Assembly: GCA_012103315.1 (NCBI GenBank)
Contig: WLWZ01000002.1
Span: 197,381-261,380, forward strand
Reading direction: 5' to 3'
Origin: Alphaproteobacteria bacterium
Lineage (GTDB): Bacteria > Pseudomonadota > Alphaproteobacteria > MPNO01 > UBA2964
DNA length: 64,000 nt
Shown here piece by piece: positions 44,289 to 52,932 of the stretch. A model generated the notes under the pieces. That model did not search any database, was not told the DNA's origin, and worked only from the letters and a program-made list of their open reading frames with translations. Within the stretch, counting starts at the first letter, position 1. Each line of letters opens with the position of its first letter. The position numbers and the translations under genes were made by a program.

Positions 44289-45080
44289 ATGCTGCGTAAC
44301 CGACTTGTTCTCTCTCTGATGATGCGGAACGACCTGTTTGTAAATAGTCGTCAGTTCGAACTGAACCCAGTCGGAAATATGGAGACAATTCTTCAGTACC
44401 TGCATTTCGATGCGATTGACGAGTTGGTCTTTCTTAACGTGACCCGCGAGAGCCCGAGCGTCGACGCCTTTGCCAACCATCTTCGGAATTTAGGCCGCCA
44501 TTGCTTTGTGCCGATTGCAGCAGGGGGCGCTGTTCGCACAATCGATGATTGTCAAAAATTGCTCAAAGCGGGTGCGGACAAAATCGTTATCAATACGGCT
44601 GTCGTTGAAGACCCTGCTTTCGTCGAACAGGCTGCGCATCACTTCGGAAGCCAATGCCTTGTCTATTCAATGGATGTTAAGAAACCGCGCCGCTCGGACG
44701 AACAGCAGGTCTACACTCGATTTGGAACAGAGAATACTGGATTGACACCCGTGGAAATGGCTATCCGTGCAGAAAATTTGGGCATCGGAGAAATTTTTCT
44801 TACCTCTATCGATCGCGACGGCACTTGCCAGGGATATGACATTGCTCTCGTCAGCGACGTTGTCAAAGCCGTCGGTGTTCCGGTCATCGCGTCGGGAGGT
44901 GTCGGCGAGTTCAAACACATGGTAGAAGGTATTCGTGATGGTGGCGCTAACGCGGTTTCGGCAGCCAACCTGTTTCATTTCATTGGTCACAGTTTACGCA
45001 AAGCAAAAACTTATGTTCGCGAGAATGGTTTAAACTTTCCCGACCCGCTTTGGAATTTTCAATCGGACCATAAACTGTAA
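44289..45080 (+). CDS. hisF: HisF-like ammonia-channel subunit, catalytic Asp11 lost
   Basis: A 263-residue TIM-barrel protein of the HisF family. FVPIAAGGAVRTIDDCQKLL, GADKIVINTAV, EIFLTSIDRDGTCQGYD and PVIASGGVGE are all clear. True HisF begins with ...CLDVKDGRVVKG, where Asp11 is essential for cyclisation. Here the same place reads LSLMMRNDLFVN, with Met at position 11, while the second Asp (in YSMDVKK) is kept. It is therefore unlikely to make imidazole glycerol phosphate and more likely channels ammonia from HisH to the amidotransferase at 45741. It starts 6 bases after hisH. Confidence 0.9.
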   Translation: MLRNRLVLSLMMRNDLFVNSRQFELNPVGNMETILQYLHFDAIDELVFLNVTRESPSVDAFANHLRNLGRHCFVPIAAGGAVRTIDDCQKLLKAGADKIVINTAVVEDPAFVEQAAHHFGSQCLVYSMDVKKPRRSDEQQVYTRFGTENTGLTPVEMAIRAENLGIGEIFLTSIDRDGTCQGYDIALVSDVVKAVGVPVIASGGVGEFKHMVEGIRDGGANAVSAANLFHFIGHSLRKAKTYVRENGLNFPDPLWNFQSDHKL

Positions 45081-45665
45081 ATGCCACCTTTTTCTCCTCG
45101 TCCTATACCAACATTCAGGACGCTTCGTACCCACCTAGTCGCACCGTCTCTCAAACACGTCGAGGACGTTCACGCATATTCCTGTGATCCAGAGTTTTGT
45201 CGTTTCATCGCATCACCAAGCGAACGATCACTTTCGGATACTGCTTCTTTTCTAACAGGTATTATCGAGGACAATGCCGCCGGGCGGCGAATCTACTGGG
45301 CCGTAAAGGACATAGCGACCCAGAAAATTGTCGGGCTCATGGGTTTGATATTTGAGGCCGATTGCTCAGGGGATATTGAGATCGGGTATGGGCTAGCCCG
45401 GGAACATTGGGGCACCGGTCTGTTTCAGGAATGTTTAAATGAGATACTGACTTTTGCTTTTTTTGAATTGGAATTATCCGAAGTCGTCGCGATAACAATA
45501 GCCACTAACGTCGCATCCGTTCGCGGAATTGAGAAGATTGGTTTCTTGTTTGAGAGGTCAATTGAAAATTACTACATGATCGAAGGCACAAAGGAAGCCG
45601 CAGCACGCCTCGTTATGTCTCGCGAGACCTTCGCTGCCAGCGCGGCGAACGCAATAAACTGTTAG
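45081..45665 (+). CDS. GNAT-family N-acetyltransferase (RimJ/RimL-like)
   Basis: A 194-residue acetyltransferase starting directly after the hisF stop. LRTHLVAPSLKHVEDVHAYS is the RimJ/RimL-like first strand, and EIGYGLAREHWGTGLFQECL is the acetyl-CoA-binding motif A region (here REHWGTGL in place of Q-x-x-G-x-G). NVASVRGIEKIGFLFERSIE is motif B. It should move an acetyl group to an amine, probably on the sugar being built, though protein acetylation cannot be excluded. Confidence 0.85.
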   Translation: MPPFSPRPIPTFRTLRTHLVAPSLKHVEDVHAYSCDPEFCRFIASPSERSLSDTASFLTGIIEDNAAGRRIYWAVKDIATQKIVGLMGLIFEADCSGDIEIGYGLAREHWGTGLFQECLNEILTFAFFELELSEVVAITIATNVASVRGIEKIGFLFERSIENYYMIEGTKEAAARLVMSRETFAASAANAINC

Positions 45666-45740
45666 TATCCTGCGTTGGCCTAACGCCAGACTTACCTCAG
45701 ATAAATTGCGATCAGAACGAAAGGGAACTCCTTCCAACCT

Positions 45741-46952
45741 ATGACTGAACACATTGAGTATTGTACATCGTGCGTCACGCCCAGCACGCGCCCGAGAATC
45801 ACTTTCAATGAAGATGGCCTATGCAACGCATGTCGATTTGGCATTCATAAACAAGATATTGACTGGGAATTGAAGGAGAAAGAGCTAAGAACGAAACTTG
45901 ATAAAATTCTCGCCGCGGCCCCTAGTCGGGAATATGACTGTCTCATACCAGTCAGCGGCGGCAAGGATAGTCACTACCAAAGCTATTTTGCCAAAAACGT
46001 TCTTGGCTTAAACCCATTATGCGTCACATTTACGCCTCTATTACAAACCGGTGTAGGGCGTCGTAATTTACGAAATCTCGTAGAGCGGGTTGGTGTTGAC
46101 CACATTTCAATTAACGCGAACCCGCAAACCTACGCAAAAATAACCCGTATTATGCTGGAAGAGCATGGCGACCCCTTCAAGCCCTTTCTGTACGGTGTAT
46201 TTTCTGGTTGCGCCCAGGTGGCGATCGAAAAAAAAATTCCCTTGTTTTTTTATGGTGAGAACGGTGAAACCGAATATGGTGGCTCAGAAGATGAGTTGTA
46301 TGAAAATTTAGACTCCAAAGGCGTTCATGCGCGGATCCGCAGTGATCGACCTAATTTTTTAACACCGGACCAATGGACCGAATACGGATTAAGTGCCGCT
46401 CAAACCAGACCATTTCAAGAACCCGCTGCCGAAGATATTGAAAAAGTCGAAAGGCTATTTCTTGCGGATTACGTCCCTTGGAACAACAACCATCATCTTC
46501 ATGTTGCTCTCAACGTAATCGGCGGATTTAAACTTCCCGATGAACGCACGTGCGGTACCTATACGCATGGCTCTGGGATCGATGATGCGCTTGACGAAAT
46601 ATATCTTTGGCTAACTTGGCCCAAGTTCGGTTATGGCCGTGCGACTAAGTATGCAGCCAAGGATATAAGGGAAGGAAAACTGACCCGGGAACGCGCTGTC
46701 GAACTCATCCGCTTGTATGACGGTGAGTTTCCGTGGCATGTGTTTGACTTGGTTCTTAACGCCCTCGACATGAAAGAATCTGAATTCTGGGATGTTGTCC
46801 GAAACCACATTGGGGATGCAGAGAATCTTGCAAGAGAACCAGAAAAGATCCCATCGTGGGAACGCGTGGGAGAAAACAAATGGCGACATCTCAACACGGT
46901 CCATGGGGAAGAGCGTGTAATTGAACTTCCGATTAAAAGGCCGGAAAGCTAG
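45741..46952 (+). CDS. N-acetyl sugar amidotransferase (WbpG/PseA family)
   Basis: A 403-residue PP-loop ATPase. The N-terminal Cys cluster YCTSCVTPSTRPR ... CNACRFG is a zinc-binding knuckle typical of the family, and LIPVSGGKDSHYQSYFAK is the PP-loop that adenylates the substrate. FFYGENGETEYGGSED is another conserved stretch. WbpG and PseA convert an N-acetyl group on a nonulosonic acid or uronic acid precursor to an acetamidino group, using ammonia. The adjacent hisH and hisF genes would supply it. This implies the glycan carries an acetamidino sugar. Confidence 0.92.
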   Translation: MTEHIEYCTSCVTPSTRPRITFNEDGLCNACRFGIHKQDIDWELKEKELRTKLDKILAAAPSREYDCLIPVSGGKDSHYQSYFAKNVLGLNPLCVTFTPLLQTGVGRRNLRNLVERVGVDHISINANPQTYAKITRIMLEEHGDPFKPFLYGVFSGCAQVAIEKKIPLFFYGENGETEYGGSEDELYENLDSKGVHARIRSDRPNFLTPDQWTEYGLSAAQTRPFQEPAAEDIEKVERLFLADYVPWNNNHHLHVALNVIGGFKLPDERTCGTYTHGSGIDDALDEIYLWLTWPKFGYGRATKYAAKDIREGKLTRERAVELIRLYDGEFPWHVFDLVLNALDMKESEFWDVVRNHIGDAENLAREPEKIPSWERVGENKWRHLNTVHGEERVIELPIKRPES

Positions 46953-46958
46953 GCCGCC

Positions 46959-47966
46959 ATGAATTGCTTTGTCATTGCTGAGGCAGGGGTTAATCATAAT
47001 GGTAACCTCGACATCGCCCGGAGGCTGATCGATGCAGCGGCTGATGCAGGAGCCGATGCGGTTAAGTTTCAGACTTTCCGCGCCGACGATATAGCTGTCG
47101 CCGACGCAAAGAAAGCTTCTTATCAAATAGAGCAAACAGGCGGTGGTAATCAGCGTGATCTTCTTAAAGCGCTAGAACTCGATTTTGAAAGCCACCTCGC
47201 CCTCGCCAAACACGCGACTGATCGAAATATACCATTCGCCTCAACAGCCTTCGACAGTGCAAGCTTGGAGCTGGTATGCGAACTGGGTTGTCCGTTTCTG
47301 AAAATCCCGTCAGGGGAAATCACTAATTTTCCGCTGATTAAAGCCATTGCCAGCAAAGGAAAACCTGTAATTCTATCGACTGGCATGTCAACGCTCAACG
47401 AAGTAAAGCGCGCTCTGAGTTGGCTCGGTACCAAACCTGAAGCTTCAGACATTCTACCAGCGATAACAGTTCTGCATTGCATTACGCAGTACCCAGCACC
47501 TACGACCGAAATCAATCTTCGATGTATCGAAACAATGCGAAACGACCTCCAAATAGCAACAGGTTATTCCGATCATTCCGCTGGGATTACAATCTCTATT
47601 GGCGCCGCTGCAATGGGCGCTACGGTCATCGAGAAACATTTTACGATAGATCGCGAATTGCCCGGCCCTGATCACAAGGCGTCGCTTGAGCCCGATGAAC
47701 TAGAATCTATGGTCAAATCCATCAGAGACATAACAGCAGCGTTAGGGGACGGCATAAAACGACCCATGCCCTGCGAGGCCGATAATCTGGAAGTTGTCCG
47801 GCGCAGCATTGTTGCCACTCGGGAAATCGCAAAAGGGGAACTCCTAACGACGGAGAATCTCACGGTAAAGAGACCGGCTGGCGGAATTTCTCCTGCACAG
47901 TGGTACGAAGTACTTGGGCAAGCGGCTATAGACGATTTCGCGGCTGAAACCCTTATTCGAATTTGA
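46959..47966 (+). CDS. neuB: N-acetylneuraminate/legionaminate synthase
   Basis: A 335-residue NeuB with all standard features: FVIAEAGVNHNGNLDIARRL, ADAVKFQTF (PEP-binding Lys), FLKIPSGEITNFPLI, ILSTGMSTLNEV, GYSDHSAGITISIGAAAMGA, IEKHFTIDRELPGPDHKASL, and a C-terminal SAF domain with VVRRSIVATREIAKGELLT. It should condense PEP with ManNAc or 2,4-diacetamido-trideoxymannose. It lies 7 bases from the amidotransferase and 11 from the 2-epimerase, giving a legionaminic-type set neuB-neuC-neuD-legC. The other two NeuB-family proteins here are more divergent. Confidence 0.94.
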   Translation: MNCFVIAEAGVNHNGNLDIARRLIDAAADAGADAVKFQTFRADDIAVADAKKASYQIEQTGGGNQRDLLKALELDFESHLALAKHATDRNIPFASTAFDSASLELVCELGCPFLKIPSGEITNFPLIKAIASKGKPVILSTGMSTLNEVKRALSWLGTKPEASDILPAITVLHCITQYPAPTTEINLRCIETMRNDLQIATGYSDHSAGITISIGAAAMGATVIEKHFTIDRELPGPDHKASLEPDELESMVKSIRDITAALGDGIKRPMPCEADNLEVVRRSIVATREIAKGELLTTENLTVKRPAGGISPAQWYEVLGQAAIDDFAAETLIRI

Positions 47967-47976
47967 ACAACATTCA

Positions 47977-49155
47977 ATGAGATCGAAAAGACGCATCGCT
48001 GTCGTAACGGGCACCCGCGCTGAATTTGGGCTTCTAACGCCTATAATGCATGCCATCAACGCACAGCCAGAACTCGAGCTGCAAACAATTGCAACGGGGA
48101 TGCATTTGTCCCACGAGTTTGGCATGACCTTTCAGACCATCGAAAACGAAGGCTTTAAAATCGATGCAAAAGTAGAAATGCTTTTATCCAGCGATACCCC
48201 GATTGGTATCAGCAAATCGATCGGTCTTGGCCTCATCGGCATGGCCGATACGCTTGACAGATTAGAGCCTGATCTTGTCTTGCTGCTCGGAGATCGTTTT
48301 GAAATTTTAGCCGCCGCAATTGCCGCCACCAATGCTCGTATTCCAATCGCACATATACATGGCGGTGAAACAACAGAAGGCATGATTGACGAGTCTATCC
48401 GTCATGCCATAACTAAGATGTCCTTGCTGCATTTCACCGCAGCGGAGCCGTATAGGCAGCGCGTCATACAAATGGGTGAAGCACCAGATCGGGTTTTTAC
48501 TGTCGGTGCACCTGGTTTAGATGTCGCGGCCCGCTTCCAACCGATAGAACGTGACGAACTCGAAGAAACGCTGGACATACAGTTAGCGACTCCTGTTTTT
48601 GCCATAACATTTCATCCTGTAACCCTAGAACGCGAAACAAGCAGCAAACAATTTAAGGCGTTGCTTGATGCACTCGATGGGTATCCACAGGCATCCATGG
48701 TTATAACAAAACCAAATGCTGATACCGACGGCAGAGTAATCCAGGATTTGATTGAAGCCTATTCGGCGGGTAAACCAAACGTCGGCGTGTATACTTCTTT
48801 GGGTCAACGTCGTTACTTAAGTCTTCTCGCAATCGCTGACGTCGTAATTGGCAACTCGTCTAGCGGAATAATTGAAGCCCCGCATTTTGGTCTCCCAACC
48901 GTGAACATTGGCGATCGACAGCTCGGGCGAATTGCACCTCTGTCTGTCATCCATTCCGATCCTACTGCGCAGGGTATACGGGCCGCTATCGCAAAAGCTC
49001 TGGACCCGTCATTTCGTACCAGTTTACGGGACATGGTGAATCCCTACGGAAGCGGAAAAGCGGCACCACAAATAACTGAAGTTCTTAAGTCATTTAACTT
49101 TCACCCGGAAGTGTTGAAGAAGAAGTTTTATGAGGGTGGAACAAGCTCTAAATGA
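47977..49155 (+). CDS. neuC: UDP-N-acetylglucosamine 2-epimerase, hydrolysing (NeuC/LegG-like)
   Basis: A 392-residue GT-B-fold enzyme. AVVTGTRAEFGLLTPIMHAI is the N-terminal signature, followed by ATGMHLSHEFG, LLLGDRFEILAAAIAA, HIHGGETTEGMIDESIRHAI and, in the C-terminal half, NSSSGIIEAPHFGLPTVNIG and R-x-x-R-type contacts. It hydrolyses a UDP-N-acetyl sugar while inverting C2, giving ManNAc or the 2,4-diacetamido sugar. The presence of a LegC-type aminotransferase suggests the LegG activity. It overlaps the formyltransferase gene by 4 bases. Confidence 0.93.
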   Translation: MRSKRRIAVVTGTRAEFGLLTPIMHAINAQPELELQTIATGMHLSHEFGMTFQTIENEGFKIDAKVEMLLSSDTPIGISKSIGLGLIGMADTLDRLEPDLVLLLGDRFEILAAAIAATNARIPIAHIHGGETTEGMIDESIRHAITKMSLLHFTAAEPYRQRVIQMGEAPDRVFTVGAPGLDVAARFQPIERDELEETLDIQLATPVFAITFHPVTLERETSSKQFKALLDALDGYPQASMVITKPNADTDGRVIQDLIEAYSAGKPNVGVYTSLGQRRYLSLLAIADVVIGNSSSGIIEAPHFGLPTVNIGDRQLGRIAPLSVIHSDPTAQGIRAAIAKALDPSFRTSLRDMVNPYGSGKAAPQITEVLKSFNFHPEVLKKKFYEGGTSSK

Positions 49156-50036
49156 GAATCGTCCTCATTGGCGCGGTCCAGTTCAGCTTAAGTTGCCTCG
49201 AAACCCTAATTGCGCAACATGCCAATTTGGTTGGGATTGTCACGAGAAAGAGTATTGACGCACATGCCGATTTTGCCGACCTAGAGCCGCTAGCCGAGGA
49301 ACATACGATTCCAGTTCTAAAATCGGATCAAATTAATAATCCAGATGTCCTAGCATGGATAAAAACATGCCAACCAGACGTCATTTTCTGTTTCGGGTGG
49401 TCTCAAATAATTAAATCAGAACTCCTCGCGATCCCGCCTCTGGGCATCGTCGGGTATCACCCAGCGTTGCTACCGGAAAACAGGGGCCGGCATCCAATAA
49501 TTTGGGCGTTGGTTCTGGGATTGAAAGAAACCGGCTCAACATTTTTCTTTATGGATCAATCCCCCGATTCGGGACCTATTCTTTCTCAAAAACGCCTTTC
49601 AATTGGCGAAATCGAAGATGCTGGGTCGCTTTACGCGCGATTGACGGAGGTCGCGCAGGAACAAATTATTAAATTTTTGCCCCAGATTGAAATGGGGTCA
49701 GCACCGCGACTTGCGCAACCCAGTGAAGGCGCAAGCAGCTGGCGCAAACGAACACCAATTGACGGTCGTATCGATTGGCGCATGTCTTCTCAAAATATCC
49801 ACAATTTGGTACGCGCTTTGACCCCGCCCTACCCTGGTGCAACCATCAGCGTACAAGGTCGTGAATACCCTATTTGGCGAACATCTATCGGCGACACGAA
49901 TCCATCGGCTAGAATTGAGCCAGGTTTCATCCTTTCTGTAGATGGACAAGAAATCGAAGTCAAAACTGGTGACGGAAGTATTGTGTTGATGGATCACGAT
50001 GTAGACCCATTACCCCACCAAGGAGATTATTTTTGA
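49152..50036 (+). CDS. Formyltransferase-fold protein (FMT/sugar N-formyltransferase-like)
   Basis: A 294-residue protein with an N-terminal formyltransferase fold and a C-terminal FMT-C-like domain (about 200-294, WRKRTPIDGRIDWRMSSQNI). The 10-formyl-THF site segment reads GIVGYHPALLPENRGRHPII. The catalytic His and the Asp in PDSGPI are kept, but the Asn of the N-x-H motif is Gly here. Relatives with this G-[FY]-H-P-x-L-L-P-x-N-R-G-R-H-P pattern occur in nonulosonic acid loci. With the PIG-L deacetylase that overlaps it, it could replace an N-acetyl by N-formyl on a sugar. Confidence 0.85.
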   Translation: MRIVLIGAVQFSLSCLETLIAQHANLVGIVTRKSIDAHADFADLEPLAEEHTIPVLKSDQINNPDVLAWIKTCQPDVIFCFGWSQIIKSELLAIPPLGIVGYHPALLPENRGRHPIIWALVLGLKETGSTFFFMDQSPDSGPILSQKRLSIGEIEDAGSLYARLTEVAQEQIIKFLPQIEMGSAPRLAQPSEGASSWRKRTPIDGRIDWRMSSQNIHNLVRALTPPYPGATISVQGREYPIWRTSIGDTNPSARIEPGFILSVDGQEIEVKTGDGSIVLMDHDVDPLPHQGDYF

Positions 50037-50701
50037 GTAAGAAAATTCTTGTAGTCACCGCACATGCGGACGATGAAACCTTGGGCTGTGGCGGCACGTT
50101 GTTAAAACATCGGGCCAATGGAGACGCTGTCAGCTGGATTATATCGACAGCACCCTCGGAGCCCAAATATGACTCCAGTTTTATTTCTCAATGGAACAAA
50201 CAAATTGATTCTGTTGCACAAGCTTTTGGAATGGAGAAGGTCTATCGCATCGGTCTCCCCGTAACAAAACTCGATACATTGCCAGAAAGCGACATAATCA
50301 ATTCCATAGGAGAGGCCATAGCACACGCTAAACCGGATATTGTTTACATAGTACATCCCGGAGACAGCCACGCAGATCATCGGATAGTGTATAGTGCCGC
50401 AATCGTCGGCCTGAAACCTTTTGTGTATGGCCACGCCATAGACATTTATTGCTTTGAAACAATTTCTTCGACAAACGTCGCGATGCCTTTACCGGGCCCT
50501 GTATTTGAGCCTCAACATTACTGTGACATATCCAGTTATATGGATGCCAAACTCGACATCCTCAAACATTACAAAACTGAAATAAAAGAACCGCCACACC
50601 CGCGGTCTGCCGAGGCCGTAAGAGCTTTGGCACGTTTTCGGGGTAGCTCGATATTTGTCGACTATGCCGAAGCTTTTTCCGTTATTAGAACGGTAAAATG
50701 A
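50033..50701 (+). CDS. PIG-L/LmbE-family zinc deacetylase
   Basis: A 222-residue enzyme of the LmbE fold that removes an N-acetyl group from a sugar. The zinc site is ILVVTAHADDETLGCGG (A-H-x-D-D-E) and the third ligand lies in GDSHADHRIVY. It starts at TTG 50033 overlapping the previous stop (TTGA); AGGAG lies 8 bases upstream. It overlaps the NeuD-like gene by 4 bases, so deacetylase and acyltransferase genes are tightly coupled. Confidence 0.9.
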   Translation: MSKKILVVTAHADDETLGCGGTLLKHRANGDAVSWIISTAPSEPKYDSSFISQWNKQIDSVAQAFGMEKVYRIGLPVTKLDTLPESDIINSIGEAIAHAKPDIVYIVHPGDSHADHRIVYSAAIVGLKPFVYGHAIDIYCFETISSTNVAMPLPGPVFEPQHYCDISSYMDAKLDILKHYKTEIKEPPHPRSAEAVRALARFRGSSIFVDYAEAFSVIRTVK

Positions 50702-51366
50702 AACCAATCGTTGTTCTGGGCGGTGGCGGACACGCCCGTGTCCTCCTCGACCTTATTAAAGCCAATGACCAATATGAAGCTGTTGGGATCCTCGATGCTG
50801 ATTCTACACGCGTCGGGTTGGATTTTCAGGATATCCCAATTCTTGGAACAGATGACCTCCTCCCAAACCTTGCCTCCAAAGGCATCGATTGCGCGGCCAT
50901 TGGTATCGGTTCGGTTGGCAACAAAAACAAATTTGCGCGGCGCGACGCTTTTTTAAAAGCGCGTACCGCAGGCTTAGAGCTCCCACCATTGGTTCATCAT
51001 ACTGCATTTGTCTCACCGAGCGCCACGTTTACTGAAGGCTGTCAAATTATGGCGGGCGTCATTGTTCAAGCCAGTGCACATCTCGGGGAGAATGTCCTCG
51101 TCAACACTGGGGCCATTGTGGAGCATGATTGTAATATTGGCGCGCATACTCACATTGCCCCCGGTGTATGCCTGTCAGGTACGGTGTCTGTTGGGGAAAA
51201 CTGTTTTATTGGATTGGGAGCACGACTAATTCAGAATACAAATTTGGGAAATAACGTGATCGTTGGCGCAGGGGCTATAGTATTAAACGATGCTGGAGAC
51301 GACCAAATACTCATTGGGGTGCCAGCAACGGCGAAATCACTTAATGCACAAAGCGCTGATTCCTGA
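50698..51366 (+). CDS. neuD: NeuD/PglD-family sugar O- or N-acetyltransferase
   Basis: A 222-residue protein with an N-terminal Rossmann-like UDP-sugar domain (IVVLGGGGHARVLLDLIKAN, AVGILDADS) and a C-terminal left-handed beta-helix of hexapeptide repeats (IMAGVIVQASAHLGENVLVN, HIAPGVCLSGTVSVGENCFI, NVIVGAGAIVLND). The catalytic His is in GAIVEHDCNIGAHTHI. Members acetylate C4 or C7 amino groups in legionaminic-, bacillosamine- and sialic-acid synthesis. It ends on the base where the CBS-aminotransferase starts. The Rossmann half resembles the sensor domain of the regulator at 33360. Confidence 0.93.
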   Translation: MKPIVVLGGGGHARVLLDLIKANDQYEAVGILDADSTRVGLDFQDIPILGTDDLLPNLASKGIDCAAIGIGSVGNKNKFARRDAFLKARTAGLELPPLVHHTAFVSPSATFTEGCQIMAGVIVQASAHLGENVLVNTGAIVEHDCNIGAHTHIAPGVCLSGTVSVGENCFIGLGARLIQNTNLGNNVIVGAGAIVLNDAGDDQILIGVPATAKSLNAQSADS

Positions 51367-52862
51367 TGACTTGGCAACAGGCATTAATCGATCCGCAGGC
51401 CACCCTTCGAGAAGCACTAGCAGCAATCGATCAAGGGGGAGTCGGAATTGCACTGGTCGTCGACACGGATGAGCGTCTTGTTGGCATTATAGCAGGTCTC
51501 GATGCTCGACGAGCGATGCTCGAAGGCGCAACACTTGATGATGCGGTTCAACCATTCATTAATGGTGATCCTACCGTCGCCAATGGCGATATGGACGATC
51601 AAGAATTATTGCACTTGATGCACACAAGTCGACATTATCAGATTCCAATCATTGACAAAAATCATCAAATAACGGGCCTCCGGCTCATGCAGGAGCTAAC
51701 ACAAGGCACCCCTTTATCTATCCCAAATCTTGGTGGCAACGAATGGGCATATGTAAAAGATTGTCTGGACACCAACTATGTCTCTTCCGTTGGAGGCTAT
51801 GTTGATCGCTTCGAGAAACAAGTGGCCGAATATATTGGTGCCAGTCACGGAATAGCCTGTACCAGCGGCACACATGCGCTGCATACAGCAGCAATAATAG
51901 CTGGCCTTGGCCCGGGCACAGAAGTGCTGTTGCCAACGCTGACATTTATTGCTCCCGTAAACGCGGTATCTTATACCGGGACCCAACCTATTTTCTGCGA
52001 CTCCACGCACGAAACAATGGGATTGTCACCGGAAAGCTTAAGTCAATTTCTAACGGCGCATGCCGAACGCGGCGCCGATGGCAGAACTTTTAACAAATCT
52101 ACAGGCAATCAAATAGTTGCCGTTATAGTAGTCCATATATTTGGGCATCCAGTTGATATGGATCCAATTCTCCAAATTTGTGAAGACTACAATTTGTGTC
52201 TCATTGAGGATGCTGCCGAAAGTATGGCTGCGACGTACAAAGGGCGGCAAACCGGCAACATCGGGCATATCGGTTGTCTGAGCTTTAATGGAAACAAGAT
52301 CATTACTACTGGCGGCGGCGGCATGGTCATAACGTCTAATGACGAAATGGCTGCCAGAGCACGTCACCTTACGACCCAAGCTAAATCAGATGGGTTTCGG
52401 TATGAACATGACGAAGTCGGTTTCAATTACCGTCTTTCAAACGTGTTAGCTGCTATCGGTGTAGCGCAGATGGAACAACTCGACGAGCACCTGGAACACA
52501 AACGTCGAATTTTTCGCCTATACCGTGATGCCTTCCAGAGATTGCCAGACGTTGAGCTATTTGAAGAGAAAGACTGGGCCCACTCCAACTATTGGCTCAA
52601 TACAATTTTCGTTCCTAATGAAACGCGGGACATCCTGCTTCAACGCCTCAATGATCACGGCGTTATGGCGAGACCATTGTGGCAATTATGTCATAGGCAA
52701 CCAATGTATGCCGATTGCCAACGAACCAACCTCGACAATTCTGAGACCCTTCACGATCATGGTATAAGCCTTCCATCAAGTATTGGGCTGACAGAAACGG
52801 AGATTCGGTTCATAGCAGACACTGTTGAAACCGTACTCGGAGAGACTACAGGCGCTCGATGA
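51366..52862 (+). CDS. CBS-domain pair fused to a DegT/LegC-type aminotransferase
   Basis: A 498-residue protein. Residues 8-120 are two CBS motifs (DPQATLREALAAIDQGGVGI, LVGIIAGLDARRAMLEGATL and YQIPIIDKNHQITGLRLMQE). Residues 125-498 are a DegT/DnrJ/EryC1/StrS aminotransferase: VSSVGGYVDRFEKQVAEYIG, ACTSGTHALHTAA, IEDAAESMAATYKG, and the PLP Lys in GCLSFNGNKIITTGGGGMV. It should aminate C4 of a UDP-4-keto sugar in LegC fashion. In known legionaminic-acid loci the CBS pair is found on the cytidylyltransferase (PtmE/LegF), not here, so this fusion is unusual. The upstream dehydratase (LegB) is not in the window. Confidence 0.9.
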   Translation: MTWQQALIDPQATLREALAAIDQGGVGIALVVDTDERLVGIIAGLDARRAMLEGATLDDAVQPFINGDPTVANGDMDDQELLHLMHTSRHYQIPIIDKNHQITGLRLMQELTQGTPLSIPNLGGNEWAYVKDCLDTNYVSSVGGYVDRFEKQVAEYIGASHGIACTSGTHALHTAAIIAGLGPGTEVLLPTLTFIAPVNAVSYTGTQPIFCDSTHETMGLSPESLSQFLTAHAERGADGRTFNKSTGNQIVAVIVVHIFGHPVDMDPILQICEDYNLCLIEDAAESMAATYKGRQTGNIGHIGCLSFNGNKIITTGGGGMVITSNDEMAARARHLTTQAKSDGFRYEHDEVGFNYRLSNVLAAIGVAQMEQLDEHLEHKRRIFRLYRDAFQRLPDVELFEEKDWAHSNYWLNTIFVPNETRDILLQRLNDHGVMARPLWQLCHRQPMYADCQRTNLDNSETLHDHGISLPSSIGLTETEIRFIADTVETVLGETTGAR

Positions 52863-52932
52863 AGGCTGCTGCTTTGTTAAATATACCAACGACCTTCAGA
52901 GTGATCGGCCTGATTGTTTTGGAAGCCAAACA

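Noticed and set aside
43678..45080. hisH-hisF as part of a histidine biosynthesis operon
   Set aside because: No other his genes are nearby, HisF lacks Asp11, and a WbpG/PseA-type amidotransferase follows.
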